DNA from: Bacteroidales bacterium
Lineage (GTDB): Bacteria; Bacteroidota; Bacteroidia; Bacteroidales; JAADJA01
Direction: 5' to 3'
Assembly (NCBI GenBank): GCA_021740645.1
Contig: JAIOZL010000005.1
Span: 151,589 to 215,588, forward strand
Length of the DNA: 64,000 nt
Shown here piece by piece: positions 23,953 through 33,315 of this stretch. Positions within the stretch are counted from its first letter, which is position 1. Each line of letters starts with the position of its first letter. A program made the translations under genes and the position numbers. The notes under the pieces are model-generated. The model had not been told where the DNA came from, searched no databases, and saw only the letters and a program-made list of their open reading frames with translations.

Positions 23953-25053
23953 TCATTTTCCCTTGGGTTTTTTCATGTAAATTTCAGTTTGTTTACGGAT
24001 GGATTCAGTATGCACATTCTCAAGAAGTTTTACCAAAAAATCACGGCTAAGCCCAACATTAATTCCTGTCTTAAGCCGGTCTGAAACAATATTACTCCAT
24101 CGTTTTAGCTGCAAAATTGTGATGTTGTGATCCACCTTGTAATTGCCAATTTCTTCCACCAGGCTCATGCGTCGTGAAAGGATATGCAGGAGTTCAGCAT
24201 CAATTTTATCAATTTCTGACCTTAATTCTTCCAGCCTGTTCTCAAATTCGTTGCTACCCTTTTCAAATCGGATTACGAGGGAGTCGATGAGTATTTTCAA
24301 ATCTTCAGGGGTAAGCTGCTGCTGAGGATCGGTCAGGGCATGATCAGGGTCAAAGTGTGATTCTATCATGAGCCCATCCATCTCCAGGTCAAGGGCTTTT
24401 TGGGCGATATCCAATAGCAGTGCCCTCTCCCCGCAAATATGACTTGGGTCACAAATCATAGGTAAGTTTGGGACCCGGCGTTTAAGTTCTATTGGTATTT
24501 CCCACATAGGAGCATTGCGGTAGGGTGTTTTATCAAAGAAATAGAACCCCCGATGGACAGCTGCAATTTTTGTAATACCAGCCAGCATAAACCTTTCCAC
24601 TGCCCCTAACCAAAGGTTAAGATCGGGGTTTACCGGATTTTTAACCATAACTGGTATATCAACGCCTTCTAAGGTTGTAGCCAGTTCCTGCAAAGAAAAA
24701 GGATTAACCACCGTACGTGCGCCAATCCAAAGTATGTCGATATTGTTTTTTAAGGCAGCTTCAATATGGCTGGGATTAGCTACCTCAACAGCTGTGAGCA
24801 GGCCTGTTTCCTCTTTTACCTTTTTTAACCAGGGCAGGGCTTTTTCACCCATTCCTTCAAACATTCCCGGCCTTGTCCTTGGCTTCCATATTCCTGCCCG
24901 GAAAATTTTTATGTTTGGAATTTTGGATAGTCCATGAGCAGTTTTTAATACCTGCTCCTCCGATTCGGCACTGCAGGGTCCACTGATAATAAGCGGGCCA
25001 TTTAGTTTGCCCAGCCAGCTCTCAAGAGGTTGAATATTTAAAACAGGTGCCAT
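23953..25053 (-). CDS. Bifunctional 3-deoxy-7-phosphoheptulonate synthase / chorismate mutase
   Basis: First step of the shikimate pathway (phosphoenolpyruvate plus erythrose 4-phosphate) joined to chorismate mutase. Residues 1-260 show KdsA-type DAHP synthase motifs: ISGPCSAES, FRAGIWKPRTRPG, GARTVVNPFSLQEL, MVKNPVNPDLNLWLGA, ICDPSHICG and MIESHFDPDHALTDP. Residues about 270-355 are an AroQ-type helical mutase (EELRSEIDKIDAELLHILSRR). The longest frame begins at TTG 25065, within a -7 box, so the ATG at 25053 (366 aa) is preferred. The mutase part probably also confers feedback control, as known for this fusion type. Confidence 0.95.
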   Translation of the reverse strand: MAPVLNIQPLESWLGKLNGPLIISGPCSAESEEQVLKTAHGLSKIPNIKIFRAGIWKPRTRPGMFEGMGEKALPWLKKVKEETGLLTAVEVANPSHIEAALKNNIDILWIGARTVVNPFSLQELATTLEGVDIPVMVKNPVNPDLNLWLGAVERFMLAGITKIAAVHRGFYFFDKTPYRNAPMWEIPIELKRRVPNLPMICDPSHICGERALLLDIAQKALDLEMDGLMIESHFDPDHALTDPQQQLTPEDLKILIDSLVIRFEKGSNEFENRLEELRSEIDKIDAELLHILSRRMSLVEEIGNYKVDHNITILQLKRWSNIVSDRLKTGINVGLSRDFLVKLLENVHTESIRKQTEIYMKKPKGK

Positions 25054-25062
25054 ATTAGCCGG

Positions 25063-25070
25063 CAAAATTA
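25063..25070 (-). promoter_or_regulatory. Candidate -7 box (TAATTTTG) with very short leader
   Basis: TAnnTTTG match ending 9 bp before the ATG at 25053. If used, the leader is only a few bases, so the mRNA may be near leaderless. It also rules against the TTG start at 25065. Confidence 0.4.
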
Positions 25071-25107
25071 GTGAATTTCAATACAACCTTTCAAATTACT
25101 CTGGGCT

Positions 25108-25268
25108 CTTTCGGATTTGTAATCCGAAAGTGAGTGTTTCAAGGATTTGTAATCCTGAGACTGGACATTTATTTAGACGATTGAAGTGCCAATTGATCGG
25201 GTTAATTTTTTTTATTGACTTATATGGATTTCAAATCCATGATTATCGGGTTCGGATTACAAATCCCA
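25108..25268. repeat. Cluster of four GGATT-AATCC palindromes
   Basis: Hairpins at 25108-25130 (10-bp arms CTTTCGGATT / AATCCGAAAG, loop TGT), 25142-25156 (AGGATT-TGT-AATCCT), 25224-25240 (ATGGATTT-C-AAATCCAT) and 25254-25266 (GGATT-ACA-AATCC). The first two have TGT loops and the last ACA, so the outer copies are in opposite orientation and bracket about 160 bp. They fill most of the 325-bp gap between the DAHP synthase gene and asnS. No ORF inside. Confidence 0.75.
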
Positions 25269-25355
25269 AACAGCGCACTAATGCATTACAAATTTTTTAA
25301 ATAATATCAAAACCAATTAATTATGAATTCATGAAATAGCAATTAAAAAAGTGCC

Positions 25356-25363
25356 TAATTTTG
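25356..25363 (+). promoter_or_regulatory. Candidate -7 box of asnS (TAATTTTG)
   Basis: TAnnTTTG match 27 nt before the asnS ATG. No TTG at the standard upstream spacing. Confidence 0.4.
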
Positions 25364-25390
25364 TATCAATAAGCATTTAAGTATTTATAG

Positions 25391-26842
25391 ATGAAAGATT
25401 TGAAGAGAACTAAAATTGCTACTGTCCTTAAAACCCCTGAATTTGGAAGCATTAAAACAATATGTGGCTGGGTTAGGACAAAACGAGTAAGTAAAAATGT
25501 AGCATTTATTGCTTTAAATGATGGCTCGACCATACATAATATACAGGTAGTTGTTGATCTTGAAAAGCATGGCGAGGAAATTATAGCCGAAATTCATAGT
25601 GGGGCTTCTCTTTCAGTGAAGGGTGAGCTCACTGAATCACCTGGTAGCGGACAGGTTGTTGAATTGCATGTGCATGAACTAAACTTATTGGGTAAAGCAG
25701 ATCCAGATGAATATCCTTTGCAGCCTAAAAGGCATACGCTTGAGTTTTTAAGAGAAAAAGCTCATTTGCGTTTTCGTACCAATACTTTTAGCGCTATTGC
25801 AAGAGTGAGGCATGCTATGATATTTGCCGTTCATAAATTTTTTAATGATAAGGGTTTTTATAATATACATACACCCATAATTACGGGGAGTGATGCCGAG
25901 GGTGCTGGTGAAATGTTCAGGGTTTCCACCTTGGATCCAAAAAACCCACCCCTGAATGAGGATGGCTCTGTAAACTTTAAAGAGGACTTTTTTGGAAAAG
26001 AAACCAACCTTACTGTTTCCGGACAGCTGGAAGCTGAATTGGGAGCCCTTGCACTTTCTGAAGTATATACCTTCGGGCCCACATTTAGGGCGGAGAACTC
26101 TAATACTACCCGTCATCTGGCGGAATTCTGGATGATCGAACCGGAAATGGCCTTTTATGACATTCATGACGATATGGATCTGGCAGAAGAAATGTTAAAA
26201 TATTTAATAGCTTATGCCCTGGAAAATTGCGCTGATGATCTTGCATTTTTAAGTCAGCGACAGCAAAATGAGGAAAAAAACAAAAAGGAAGAAGACCGCT
26301 CGCCTATGGAGTTGAAGGAAAAACTTTTATTTGTCCTCGAAAATGAATTCGAACGCATCACCTATACTGAGGCAATAGATATTTTAAGAAATTCGAAGCC
26401 CAATAAAAAGAAAAAATTCCAGTTTCCGATTGATCAGTGGGGGGCAGACATGCAATCAGAGCATGAACGCTATCTGGTTGAAAAACATTTTAAAAGGCCT
26501 GTTATCGTTACAGATTATCCCAAGGACATCAAAGCGTTTTATATGAAGGTAAATGCCGACAATAAGACCGTAAGGGCAATGGATGTATTATTCCCTCAAA
26601 TCGGTGAAATTATAGGTGGATCACAAAGGGAAGAAAATTATGATACACTTTTGAAACGAATGCGCGAAATGAGCGTACCAGAGAAAGAACTTTGGTGGTA
26701 TCTCGAAACAAGGAAATTTGGTACAGTGCCGCATAGTGGATTTGGCTTAGGTTTCGAGCGTATGATACAGTTTATTACAGGAATGGGAAACATAAGGGAT
26801 GTGATTCCATTTCCAAGAACTCCGCAAAATGCAGAGTTTTAA
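25391..26842 (+). CDS. asnS: Asparaginyl-tRNA synthetase
   Basis: Charges tRNA-Asn. The N-terminal OB fold (ICGWVRTKR...[15 protein letters not shown]) precedes a class II core with the insertion typical of AsnRS. Motif 2 is [21 protein letters not shown] (about residues 233-253) and motif 3 includes [15 protein letters not shown] (about 450-464), ending [10 protein letters not shown]. The TRHL-EFWM-EPE and final PRTP are those of AsnRS rather than AspRS. 483 aa is the expected length for Bacteroidota. Confidence 0.97.
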   Translation: MKDLKRTKIATVLKTPEFGSIKTICGWVRTKRVSKNVAFIALNDGSTIHNIQVVVDLEKHGEEIIAEIHSGASLSVKGELTESPGSGQVVELHVHELNLLGKADPDEYPLQPKRHTLEFLREKAHLRFRTNTFSAIARVRHAMIFAVHKFFNDKGFYNIHTPIITGSDAEGAGEMFRVSTLDPKNPPLNEDGSVNFKEDFFGKETNLTVSGQLEAELGALALSEVYTFGPTFRAENSNTTRHLAEFWMIEPEMAFYDIHDDMDLAEEMLKYLIAYALENCADDLAFLSQRQQNEEKNKKEEDRSPMELKEKLLFVLENEFERITYTEAIDILRNSKPNKKKKFQFPIDQWGADMQSEHERYLVEKHFKRPVIVTDYPKDIKAFYMKVNADNKTVRAMDVLFPQIGEIIGGSQREENYDTLLKRMREMSVPEKELWWYLETRKFGTVPHSGFGLGFERMIQFITGMGNIRDVIPFPRTPQNAEF

Positions 26843-26918
26843 AATTGAAGGTAACTTTGAATTTTGGTATATTTTTAAGATATTTGTTCAAAGCAAGCGG
26901 GAATTATAGAAAGAGCAT

Positions 26919-28409
26919 ATGTTAAATCAACGTTTACAACAAAAACTACTTCAAAAACTCTCTCCTCAGCAAATATTGCTGATGAAATTACTACAGGTCC
27001 CTACCATTGCTCTGGAGCAGCGAATCAAACAGGAAATTGAAGAAAATCCGGCATTGGAAGACCAAAGTGATGAGGAAGAGGTCTATGAGAGCGACCAGGA
27101 ATTTGAAGACAGGCAGGATCAGGATGATGATCTGGGTGAAGACGGCGAAGAAATTGAAACATCCAATAGTGATGATGAATTTGATTTTGATGATTATATT
27201 GCCGATGACGACGATATTCCAGCCTATAAGCTCAATTCGAATAATCACAGCTCTGACGATGAAAGACGTGAAGTTCCATTTGTTTCAGGAACTACGTTCC
27301 AGGAATTACTTATATCACAACTGGGACTATATTACCTTGACGAAGACCAGCATCAGATAGCCTTACATATTATTGGTAATCTCGATGATTCAGGGTATCT
27401 GAACAGAGATGTCAATGCCATGGTAGATGACCTGGCCTTTACCCAGAACCTGCATACTTCACGTGAGAAGATACTGGAAGTTTTAAAACAAATTCAAGAA
27501 TTTGATCCTCCGGGTGTGGGTGCAAGAAATCTGCAGGAATGTTTGCTGATCCAATTGCGGAAAATTGAAAACCCTGAACCTTCAGTGGTTTTGGCTATTT
27601 TAATTCTCGACCGCTATTTTAATGAATTCACCAAGAAACATTATGATAAGATCATTAAAAAGGCCAAAATTACTGAAGAAGAATTAAAAGTGGCTATTGA
27701 TGAGATCCTCAAATTAAATCCTAAACCGGGAAATTCGTTGAGTGAAACCACCAAGACGAACCATTATATACAACCGGATTTCCTCATTTTTAATAATAAT
27801 GGTGATTTGGAGCTTCAGCTTAACTCAAAAAATGCTCCTGACCTGAGGTTAAACCGCACTTACCTGGATATGATGGAGGAGTATTCCAACAGCAAGAATA
27901 AAAGCAAACATAAGCAGGCCCTTACTTTTGTAAAACAAAAAATAGATTCGGCTAAATGGTTTATTGATGCCATAAGACAAAGGCAAAATACCCTCCATAT
28001 TACCATGGAGGCAATTATGAATTACCAGCGTGAATATTTCCTTTCTGGTGATGAGACTTCCCTCAGGCCAATGATTTTAAAAGATATCGCAGAAATAGTA
28101 AACCTGGATATTTCTACTATTTCACGGGTGGCCAACAGTAAATATGTCCAAACCCCTTTTGGTACATTTTTATTAAAAAGCTTTTTTTCAGAATCGATGC
28201 AGACGGATAGCGGAGAAGAGGTCTCAACCAGGGAAATTAAAAAAATCCTATCCAATTGTATTGAAGCTGAAGATAAAAGCAAGCCCCTGACGGATGAACA
28301 CCTGACACATATTTTAAAGGAAAAAGGGTATAACATTGCCAGGAGAACGGTAGCTAAATACCGTGAGCAGTTGAATATTCCGGTGGCCCGTTTGCGCAAG
28401 GAACTTTAA
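26919..28409 (+). CDS. rpoN: RNA polymerase sigma-54 factor
   Basis: Alternative sigma factor for -24/-12 promoters, needing AAA+ activators. Region I is glutamine/leucine-rich (LNQRLQQKLLQKLSPQQILLMKLLQ). Region II (about residues 48-105) is extremely acidic (DDD, EEE runs). The core-binding and helix-turn-helix parts follow (LNPKPG, DISTISRVANSKYVQTPFGTFLLKSFFSE), and the RpoN box ARRTVAKYR is at residues 474-482. Full length at 496 aa. No activator gene lies in the window. The downstream membrane-protein gene starts 10 bp later, so cotranscription is likely. Confidence 0.97.
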   Translation: MLNQRLQQKLLQKLSPQQILLMKLLQVPTIALEQRIKQEIEENPALEDQSDEEEVYESDQEFEDRQDQDDDLGEDGEEIETSNSDDEFDFDDYIADDDDIPAYKLNSNNHSSDDERREVPFVSGTTFQELLISQLGLYYLDEDQHQIALHIIGNLDDSGYLNRDVNAMVDDLAFTQNLHTSREKILEVLKQIQEFDPPGVGARNLQECLLIQLRKIENPEPSVVLAILILDRYFNEFTKKHYDKIIKKAKITEEELKVAIDEILKLNPKPGNSLSETTKTNHYIQPDFLIFNNNGDLELQLNSKNAPDLRLNRTYLDMMEEYSNSKNKSKHKQALTFVKQKIDSAKWFIDAIRQRQNTLHITMEAIMNYQREYFLSGDETSLRPMILKDIAEIVNLDISTISRVANSKYVQTPFGTFLLKSFFSESMQTDSGEEVSTREIKKILSNCIEAEDKSKPLTDEHLTHILKEKGYNIARRTVAKYREQLNIPVARLRKEL

Positions 28410-28419
28410 GTTTAATTGG

Positions 28420-29028
28420 ATGGAAAAAAAATTGGCTCAGGTTATCTCTGTCGTTTTTCAACCCTTACTCATTCCAACATTCTCTTTGCTTATTTTATTT
28501 AGTCTTAAAACTTATGCAACTCTTTCCATACCCTCGTCAGCAAAAAATTTAATCCTAAGCCTGATATTTATATTAACATTTGTTTTCCCTGTTATTTTTC
28601 TTTTTTTGTTTTATAAAAGAGGGATTATTAAGTCTGTGAGTATGGAAAGCCGTGAAGAAAGAATATTGCCGCTTTTTGTCACAGCTATATTTTATTTTCT
28701 CGCCTACCAATTAATCCATCAGTTACAAATTCATTATATCTTTCAGCTTATTTTTCTGGGATCTGCTATGCTGGTTACCATAGGTTTGCTGGTAAGTTTG
28801 GTTTGGAAGATAAGTGCCCACATGATCGGGATCGGGGGGCTATTAGGAGGTTTAGTGGGTGTAAGCCAGGTAATTCCGGTGGATTTGTCTTTTTTTATCT
28901 TAACGGTAAGTTTTCTCTGTGGTTTAGTGGGATTTGCAAGGCTCAAACTGGAGGCTCATACATCATCCCAGGTTTATGCGGGCTTTTTAACAGGATTTGC
29001 AGGTATGCTTGTCCTTTTCCTGATTTAG
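28420..29028 (+). CDS. PAP2-like integral membrane protein, 202 aa
   Basis: Six hydrophobic segments. The second half carries KISAHMIGIGGLLGGLVG and ARLKLEAHTSSQVYAGFLTG, spaced like the H and RxxxxxH elements of PAP2 phosphatases, but the first phosphatase motif (KxxxxxxRP) is not obvious; MESREERILP sits where it would be. It is probably a divergent PAP2-fold lipid phosphatase or an inactive relative. Positioned 10 bp behind rpoN, a common arrangement in Bacteroidota. Confidence 0.7.
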   Translation: MEKKLAQVISVVFQPLLIPTFSLLILFSLKTYATLSIPSSAKNLILSLIFILTFVFPVIFLFLFYKRGIIKSVSMESREERILPLFVTAIFYFLAYQLIHQLQIHYIFQLIFLGSAMLVTIGLLVSLVWKISAHMIGIGGLLGGLVGVSQVIPVDLSFFILTVSFLCGLVGFARLKLEAHTSSQVYAGFLTGFAGMLVLFLI

Positions 29029-29170
29029 AAAAAATAATTTTACCACAGATTTACACATCAGCACATTAACTCGTAGCGTTAACAGTTAAATGTGGCAGTA
29101 ATATTTCACCAACATTTGATAAATATGCTGAAAAGCAATATGCATTTAGCCTTTATATACGGCCTTTAAT

Positions 29171-29836
29171 TTAGAAAGGGATAATTGTAATACCAACTGA
29201 AATCGGGTACATATCAGGGCCACTGCCTTTCACAAAAGTAGATGAAAGCTGGTAGTAACCCCAAATATTCAGCCATTTGTAACCTATACGGCCAGTAAAA
29301 CCATAACGGTTTTTTTCTAAAAAACTAATATTCCCCTGTTTGATAATGACTTCATTTTTTAAATCATTAATAAAATCATCTCCCTTAAATTTGGTTTGGG
29401 CATTAATGAGAAACCCAAACTTAAAGCCGACAGCTAAGCGGAATTCAGCTTTCGATTTATATCTTAACTCAAGGGGTATATCAAGATAAGTGGTAGTAAA
29501 TTTTGACCGTTTAAAACTAATGTCGTCGGGTATCACTTCAAAAAATGATGAATCGCTGTTGGTTCCAATCCTGGATTTACTAAAAAGATTATGAACGCTT
29601 AATCCGAGGCCAGGCGAAAAACTGACATTACTTTCGCCAAAAATATAATTATAAGAACCAAAAATATTGACTCCGGGATTGAGTGTGCGAGGTTCAAGTG
29701 TCTTAGGGGTTTCCTGCCAGATGTCTGTGAATAGGTCGAGTCCAAAAGTGAATTTTCTTTTCGTTTCTTCATCTACTACCTGTGAAAAGGAATTAAAGCA
29801 AACTAATAATAGCGCCAGAAGAAGTATGTTTTTCAT
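29171..29836 (-). CDS. PorT-like outer-membrane beta-barrel protein, 221 aa
   Basis: Signal peptide MKNILLLALLLVCFNSFSQ. The mature chain has alternating strands with a conserved TTYLDIPLELRYKSKAEFRLAVG segment and ends in aromatic F, as in the PorT/OMP_b-brl_2 group of 8-stranded barrels. Some members serve type IX secretion; others have unknown roles. Whether this one is true PorT cannot be told by eye. Convergent with the PAP2-like gene, with a -7 box 23 nt before the ATG. Confidence 0.75.
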   Translation of the reverse strand: MKNILLLALLLVCFNSFSQVVDEETKRKFTFGLDLFTDIWQETPKTLEPRTLNPGVNIFGSYNYIFGESNVSFSPGLGLSVHNLFSKSRIGTNSDSSFFEVIPDDISFKRSKFTTTYLDIPLELRYKSKAEFRLAVGFKFGFLINAQTKFKGDDFINDLKNEVIIKQGNISFLEKNRYGFTGRIGYKWLNIWGYYQLSSTFVKGSGPDMYPISVGITIIPF

Positions 29837-29858
29837 AAAGATTGATTTATTGTGACTG

Positions 29859-29866
29859 CAAAGATA
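29859..29866 (-). promoter_or_regulatory. Candidate -7 box (TATCTTTG)
   Basis: TAnnTTTG match 22 nt before the ATG at 29836. Same octamer as before 34029 and 59793. Confidence 0.4.
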
Positions 29867-29941
29867 AAAGAAACTTAATGTATTTCCGTGAATTAATAAC
29901 GGGTTATGCTTTGAAGTAGTATTATTAACATTTATTAATAC

Positions 29942-30853
29942 TTACATCCATTTTTTTCTTTTGAACAGGAAAAGCATAAATAAGGCAATGACCATCATGG
30001 CTCCGATCACCAGCCAAAATGACCTGGGATCATTTTGAAGTGGTAATTTTACGTTCATACCATACAATCCGGTAAGGAAAGTGAGTGGTAGTAAAATGGA
30101 AGAAATAAGCGTAAGAATTTTAATGATCTCGTTGGTGCGGTTCGCCTGCAATGAATCAAATGTTTGGGACAGGCCTTCTATCAGTTCTGCATAATCTTCT
30201 GTGAGGTCGTACATGCGTCTGTAATAGTCAAGAATATTTCCCCAGTAATCTTCCATGTTGTCGGCAAAGCCTTCAATCTGCCCCGACTCAAAGCGTCCGA
30301 ATAGGGGTAACTGTGGCTTGAACATCGTATTGAGCAGGATCATGTTTTTACGGATCTCCGAAATCTTTTCAATGGTTTTTTCAGCTCGAATGTTGAACAG
30401 GTTCCGGTTGATGGCATCCACATCGTCGCCCATGGTTTTGATGATCCGTTGGGTCGATTTCATAAGCCGTTCAAGGATATAATACAAAAGCTGGTCGGAT
30501 GTACCTACTTCAAATTCTTCACCACGGGTTTCCTGATCTTTGCCTTCTTTAAACATTTCAGCCACTACCCAATGCGATTTTCCTATTGTTATCACATAGT
30601 CGATCCCCCAGAAAATTTTTACTTCTTTCACCCTCAGGAATTTGTTTTGCCTGTCATAATTCGGAAAATGAAGGATCATGAAATAGTAATCATCATAAAT
30701 ATCGAGCTTAGGACGCTGGTTTAAATCGCTTCGGCAATCTTCAATATCAAGGGGGTGGAAGTGGAAATTTGCTTTAAGGTATTCCAGGTTTTCATCGGTT
30801 GGATTTAAAATATGATGCCACTTTAATGTTCCTATTTTTAATGTCTCTATCAT
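29942..30853 (-). CDS. corA: CorA-family Mg2+/Co2+ transporter
   Basis: Cytoplasmic N-terminal alpha/beta domain (residues 1-240) with the long helix YDLTEDYAELIEGLSQTFDS that forms the funnel, then two C-terminal membrane helices. The first ends in the selectivity motif YGMN (residues 264-267). The tail KRKKWM gives a basic cytoplasmic end. 303 aa is slightly short but normal. Preceded by an unusually good Shine-Dalgarno sequence, rare in this genome. Magnesium uptake is the default role; cobalt transport cannot be excluded. Confidence 0.93.
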   Translation of the reverse strand: MIETLKIGTLKWHHILNPTDENLEYLKANFHFHPLDIEDCRSDLNQRPKLDIYDDYYFMILHFPNYDRQNKFLRVKEVKIFWGIDYVITIGKSHWVVAEMFKEGKDQETRGEEFEVGTSDQLLYYILERLMKSTQRIIKTMGDDVDAINRNLFNIRAEKTIEKISEIRKNMILLNTMFKPQLPLFGRFESGQIEGFADNMEDYWGNILDYYRRMYDLTEDYAELIEGLSQTFDSLQANRTNEIIKILTLISSILLPLTFLTGLYGMNVKLPLQNDPRSFWLVIGAMMVIALFMLFLFKRKKWM

Positions 30854-30859
30854 ATTAAT

Positions 30860-30866
30860 CCCTCCT
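30860..30866 (-). promoter_or_regulatory. Strong ribosome-binding site of corA
   Basis: AGGAGGG on the minus strand, six bases before the ATG. Most genes in this window have no visible Shine-Dalgarno sequence, so this stands out and confirms the start. Confidence 0.7.
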
Positions 30867-30962
30867 ATTATTTATTTTACATGTTCCGCTTTGTGATAAT
30901 TGTCCGTTATCCTTAGAGTTGAATTAACCGGATGGGCCAACGGGCAGATTTATGAAGGTCAA

Positions 30963-30998
30963 AGATAAAAAAAAGCCGGTTGGAATCAACCGGCTTTT
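30963..30998 (-). terminator. Rho-independent terminator
   Basis: Twelve-base arms AAAAGCCGGTTG / CAACCGGCTTTT with a GAAT loop (30971-30998). Minus-strand Ts follow. Lies 70 bp after the stop of the T9SS cargo gene at 31069 and separates it from corA. Confidence 0.88.
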
Positions 30999-31068
30999 CG
31001 TTTTTTTTAATTCCAGAGCCATAGATTGGGCTCATATCGTTTCCGAAACTATTCAACCAAAGTAGAAT

Positions 31069-32916
31069 TTATTCTACGATCATTTTTTTGGTTACAGCAG
31101 TATTTCCAGATTTAACCGTATAGAAATAAACCCCTGAATTCAGGTTTTGAGCTTCGATTACAAGTTTAGCATTACCGGCAGTATAGGTTTTAGCAGGTAA
31201 TTGATAAACTATTTGCCCAACCAGGTTAGTCACCTCAAGGCTTAACTCAGCTGGTTTATCTAATGCTACGTTTACTGTAGAAGTTCCATTAAACGGATTA
31301 GGTTGATTTTGAGAAATATTTAAATTTGAAATAACATCTCTTTTCCTGATGCCATCAATTACTTCTTCTTTTGCAATCTTCATAACCCTTATAAAATTGT
31401 CTCCTGGAGGGTCTGCATCACCTTGAACTGACATACCAGGTTCATTATCTGCCTGGTACATAAAGTATATATTGTCATCTGTTGTAGGTGAAACTGAAGG
31501 GAAAACACATTCGTCGAAAATATAAACAAGATCCATATTCATATCATAGAAAGGGCCCCAGGTCGTACCTCCATCAACTGATGCTCTTATCCAAATATGC
31601 CTGTAATTTTGAATTCCATTGTCAAAGGTTTCAGTAAGTGATGAATACACGAGGAACATTTGATTCATGTCATCAATTATTATCTGAACTTTACTTGATA
31701 ATCCTGCATTGTAAGAGGGTAGGTCATCCAAAATATCCAACTCACCATTCCCATTTACATCTTGTGACCAACCAATTAAGTTATAATCATCGATGAGTTC
31801 TGAATCGGGATGGCCATATGGATTTAGTGCATTTATATCGTCTGAAAAACCAGGCATTGTTTCGTTCCAGTAGACGACTCCATCAACACCCGGGTAATAA
31901 CTGAAAGTTGTCCAGTCTTGGGTAATTGAACGGGTTAGTCCAAAAACAACATGAATTAACCCATTATTATCAATAGCTAAATGATGAGAACCATCAGGAC
32001 TGTAAAAAGTGTCTGTTGGCATACCAGTATTTAATGGATAGGGGCACTCCCAAACAATAGTACTTTCCCAAGAGTCACCGTCATCCGTTGATTTCATCAA
32101 AACAAGGTCAGTCCAATTATCACCTACCAAAAAAGCGACAGTCCCATTTTTGGGTTGAGCAAAATCATAGATATCACCCCCCATATTGGTGTAATTATTT
32201 GCTCCTAATTCGTCAAATGTATAATTTTCGGGATCCCAGGTAGCACCTCCATCACTTGAACGGGAATATAATAAAGCATTATCCTGTCCATTATATGCCA
32301 CATAAGTTACTGACAAAAAGTGTATAATGTTATTGTCTGGTCCGGAAGTAATTCCGCGTGGCCACGAAATATCCTGTGCACCTGAAGGACCTGCCTGAAT
32401 GTCAATTGCCCATTCTCCTGTTCCTTTTTCCTCACGGATACCATATAATAATCCATCAAGCATGTGGTGACAAACAAAAAGCTCACCGTTTTCGCCATAT
32501 GGAGTATATGCAGGCCATCCTGTTTTAGTATCTTCAATACGAACCGTTGGTTCCGGACCCCAGTTTGAACCATCGAAATAGTTGTAACCAGTTCCTCGTT
32601 GTGCATACCCTGTCGGATTGAATCCCTGTGTCCAAACGCCTCCCATTGATCCATCTTCATAAAGGTATAGCCTGTTTTCGCAGGATACATTCGTTTGAAG
32701 ATCATAAATAGTTCCTCCAATTTGAGTATCTACCATCAGGTTGGTACTTTTTGTTCCCGGAACAATTGTGGTTGAAAAATTATTTCCAACATCTTTTATT
32801 GCGGCAGATTTTGTGTAAACTTTATCCCTGATACTTTTGGCTGGAATAACCCTTTGCTGTGCCAGCACAGTTAAGCCCAATCCGATAACTAACATAAAAA
32901 GTAATAATTTCCTCAT
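31069..32916 (-). CDS. T9SS-exported sialidase-like-fold protein, 615 aa (paralogue A)
   Basis: Signal peptide MRKLLLFMLVIGLGLTVLAQ. The body has Asp-box-like repeats (SRSSDGGATWD, KSTDDGDSWE, ASVDGGTTWG) that mark sialidase/BNR beta-propellers. A dockerin- or calcium-loop-like sequence DVNGNGELDILDD lies near residue 400. The last 75 residues are a type A T9SS sorting domain (NQPNPFNGTSTV ... GVYFYTVKSG ... KKMIVE), so the protein is secreted or attached to the surface. No catalytic arginine triad was identified, so sialidase activity is not claimed. Homologous over its length to the gene at 61387. Confidence 0.85.
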   Translation of the reverse strand: MRKLLLFMLVIGLGLTVLAQQRVIPAKSIRDKVYTKSAAIKDVGNNFSTTIVPGTKSTNLMVDTQIGGTIYDLQTNVSCENRLYLYEDGSMGGVWTQGFNPTGYAQRGTGYNYFDGSNWGPEPTVRIEDTKTGWPAYTPYGENGELFVCHHMLDGLLYGIREEKGTGEWAIDIQAGPSGAQDISWPRGITSGPDNNIIHFLSVTYVAYNGQDNALLYSRSSDGGATWDPENYTFDELGANNYTNMGGDIYDFAQPKNGTVAFLVGDNWTDLVLMKSTDDGDSWESTIVWECPYPLNTGMPTDTFYSPDGSHHLAIDNNGLIHVVFGLTRSITQDWTTFSYYPGVDGVVYWNETMPGFSDDINALNPYGHPDSELIDDYNLIGWSQDVNGNGELDILDDLPSYNAGLSSKVQIIIDDMNQMFLVYSSLTETFDNGIQNYRHIWIRASVDGGTTWGPFYDMNMDLVYIFDECVFPSVSPTTDDNIYFMYQADNEPGMSVQGDADPPGDNFIRVMKIAKEEVIDGIRKRDVISNLNISQNQPNPFNGTSTVNVALDKPAELSLEVTNLVGQIVYQLPAKTYTAGNAKLVIEAQNLNSGVYFYTVKSGNTAVTKKMIVE

Positions 32917-33240
32917 AACAATAGTATTTTTAATTAAACATATATTTTTATGTATTCTGTTGATTTATTTTTCACATTCTGTACAAAAATAATGAATATA
33001 TCTAACTACACTTAGGAAAACATAAATTTCGACTATATACCTGGAATTTAACTACAAATATTAATTTTCCAATTGATATCAATAATAATTAAATTCCTAA
33101 AGTTTCGCAGATAAAGGTAAAAAAATTAAGGATACAATACAAGTATTAGGCAGTTAGCGGTAAAGCCAAACAAGATAACGGTAAACTTAGGTCAAGAAAA
33201 TTGGGTTGGAGGATTTATAATTTATAATTTTCGTGTAAAG
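32917..33240. other. Intergenic region
   Basis: About 320 bp before the terminator at 33241. Apart from the -7 box at 32984-32991 I see only AT-rich sequence, with no ORF, RNA gene or repeat that I can support. Confidence 0.5.
32984..32991 (-). promoter_or_regulatory. Candidate -7 box (TATTTTTG)
   Basis: TAnnTTTG match 67 nt before the ATG at 32916. The paralogue at 61387 also has TATTTTTG upstream, followed by a nearby GTAC, as here. Confidence 0.4.
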
Positions 33241-33278
33241 AAAAGCCCCTGCAAATTATTTAACTTGCGGGGGCTTTT
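33241..33278 (-). terminator. Rho-independent terminator
   Basis: Fourteen-base stem with one G-T pair (33241-33254 with 33265-33278; core GCCCC / GGGGC) and an AT-rich loop, 37 bp past the stop at 33316. Minus-strand Ts follow the stem. Confidence 0.8.
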
Positions 33279-33315
33279 TAAACCAAACCTATATTAATAA
33301 TTTTATTTTTTACAA

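Noticed and set aside
25748..26167. 139-aa minus-strand ORF
   Set aside because: Antisense to the catalytic core of asnS; chance open frame.
31069..32916. Active sialidase
   Set aside because: Asp-box-like repeats are present, but I could not find the arginine triad or nucleophilic tyrosine.
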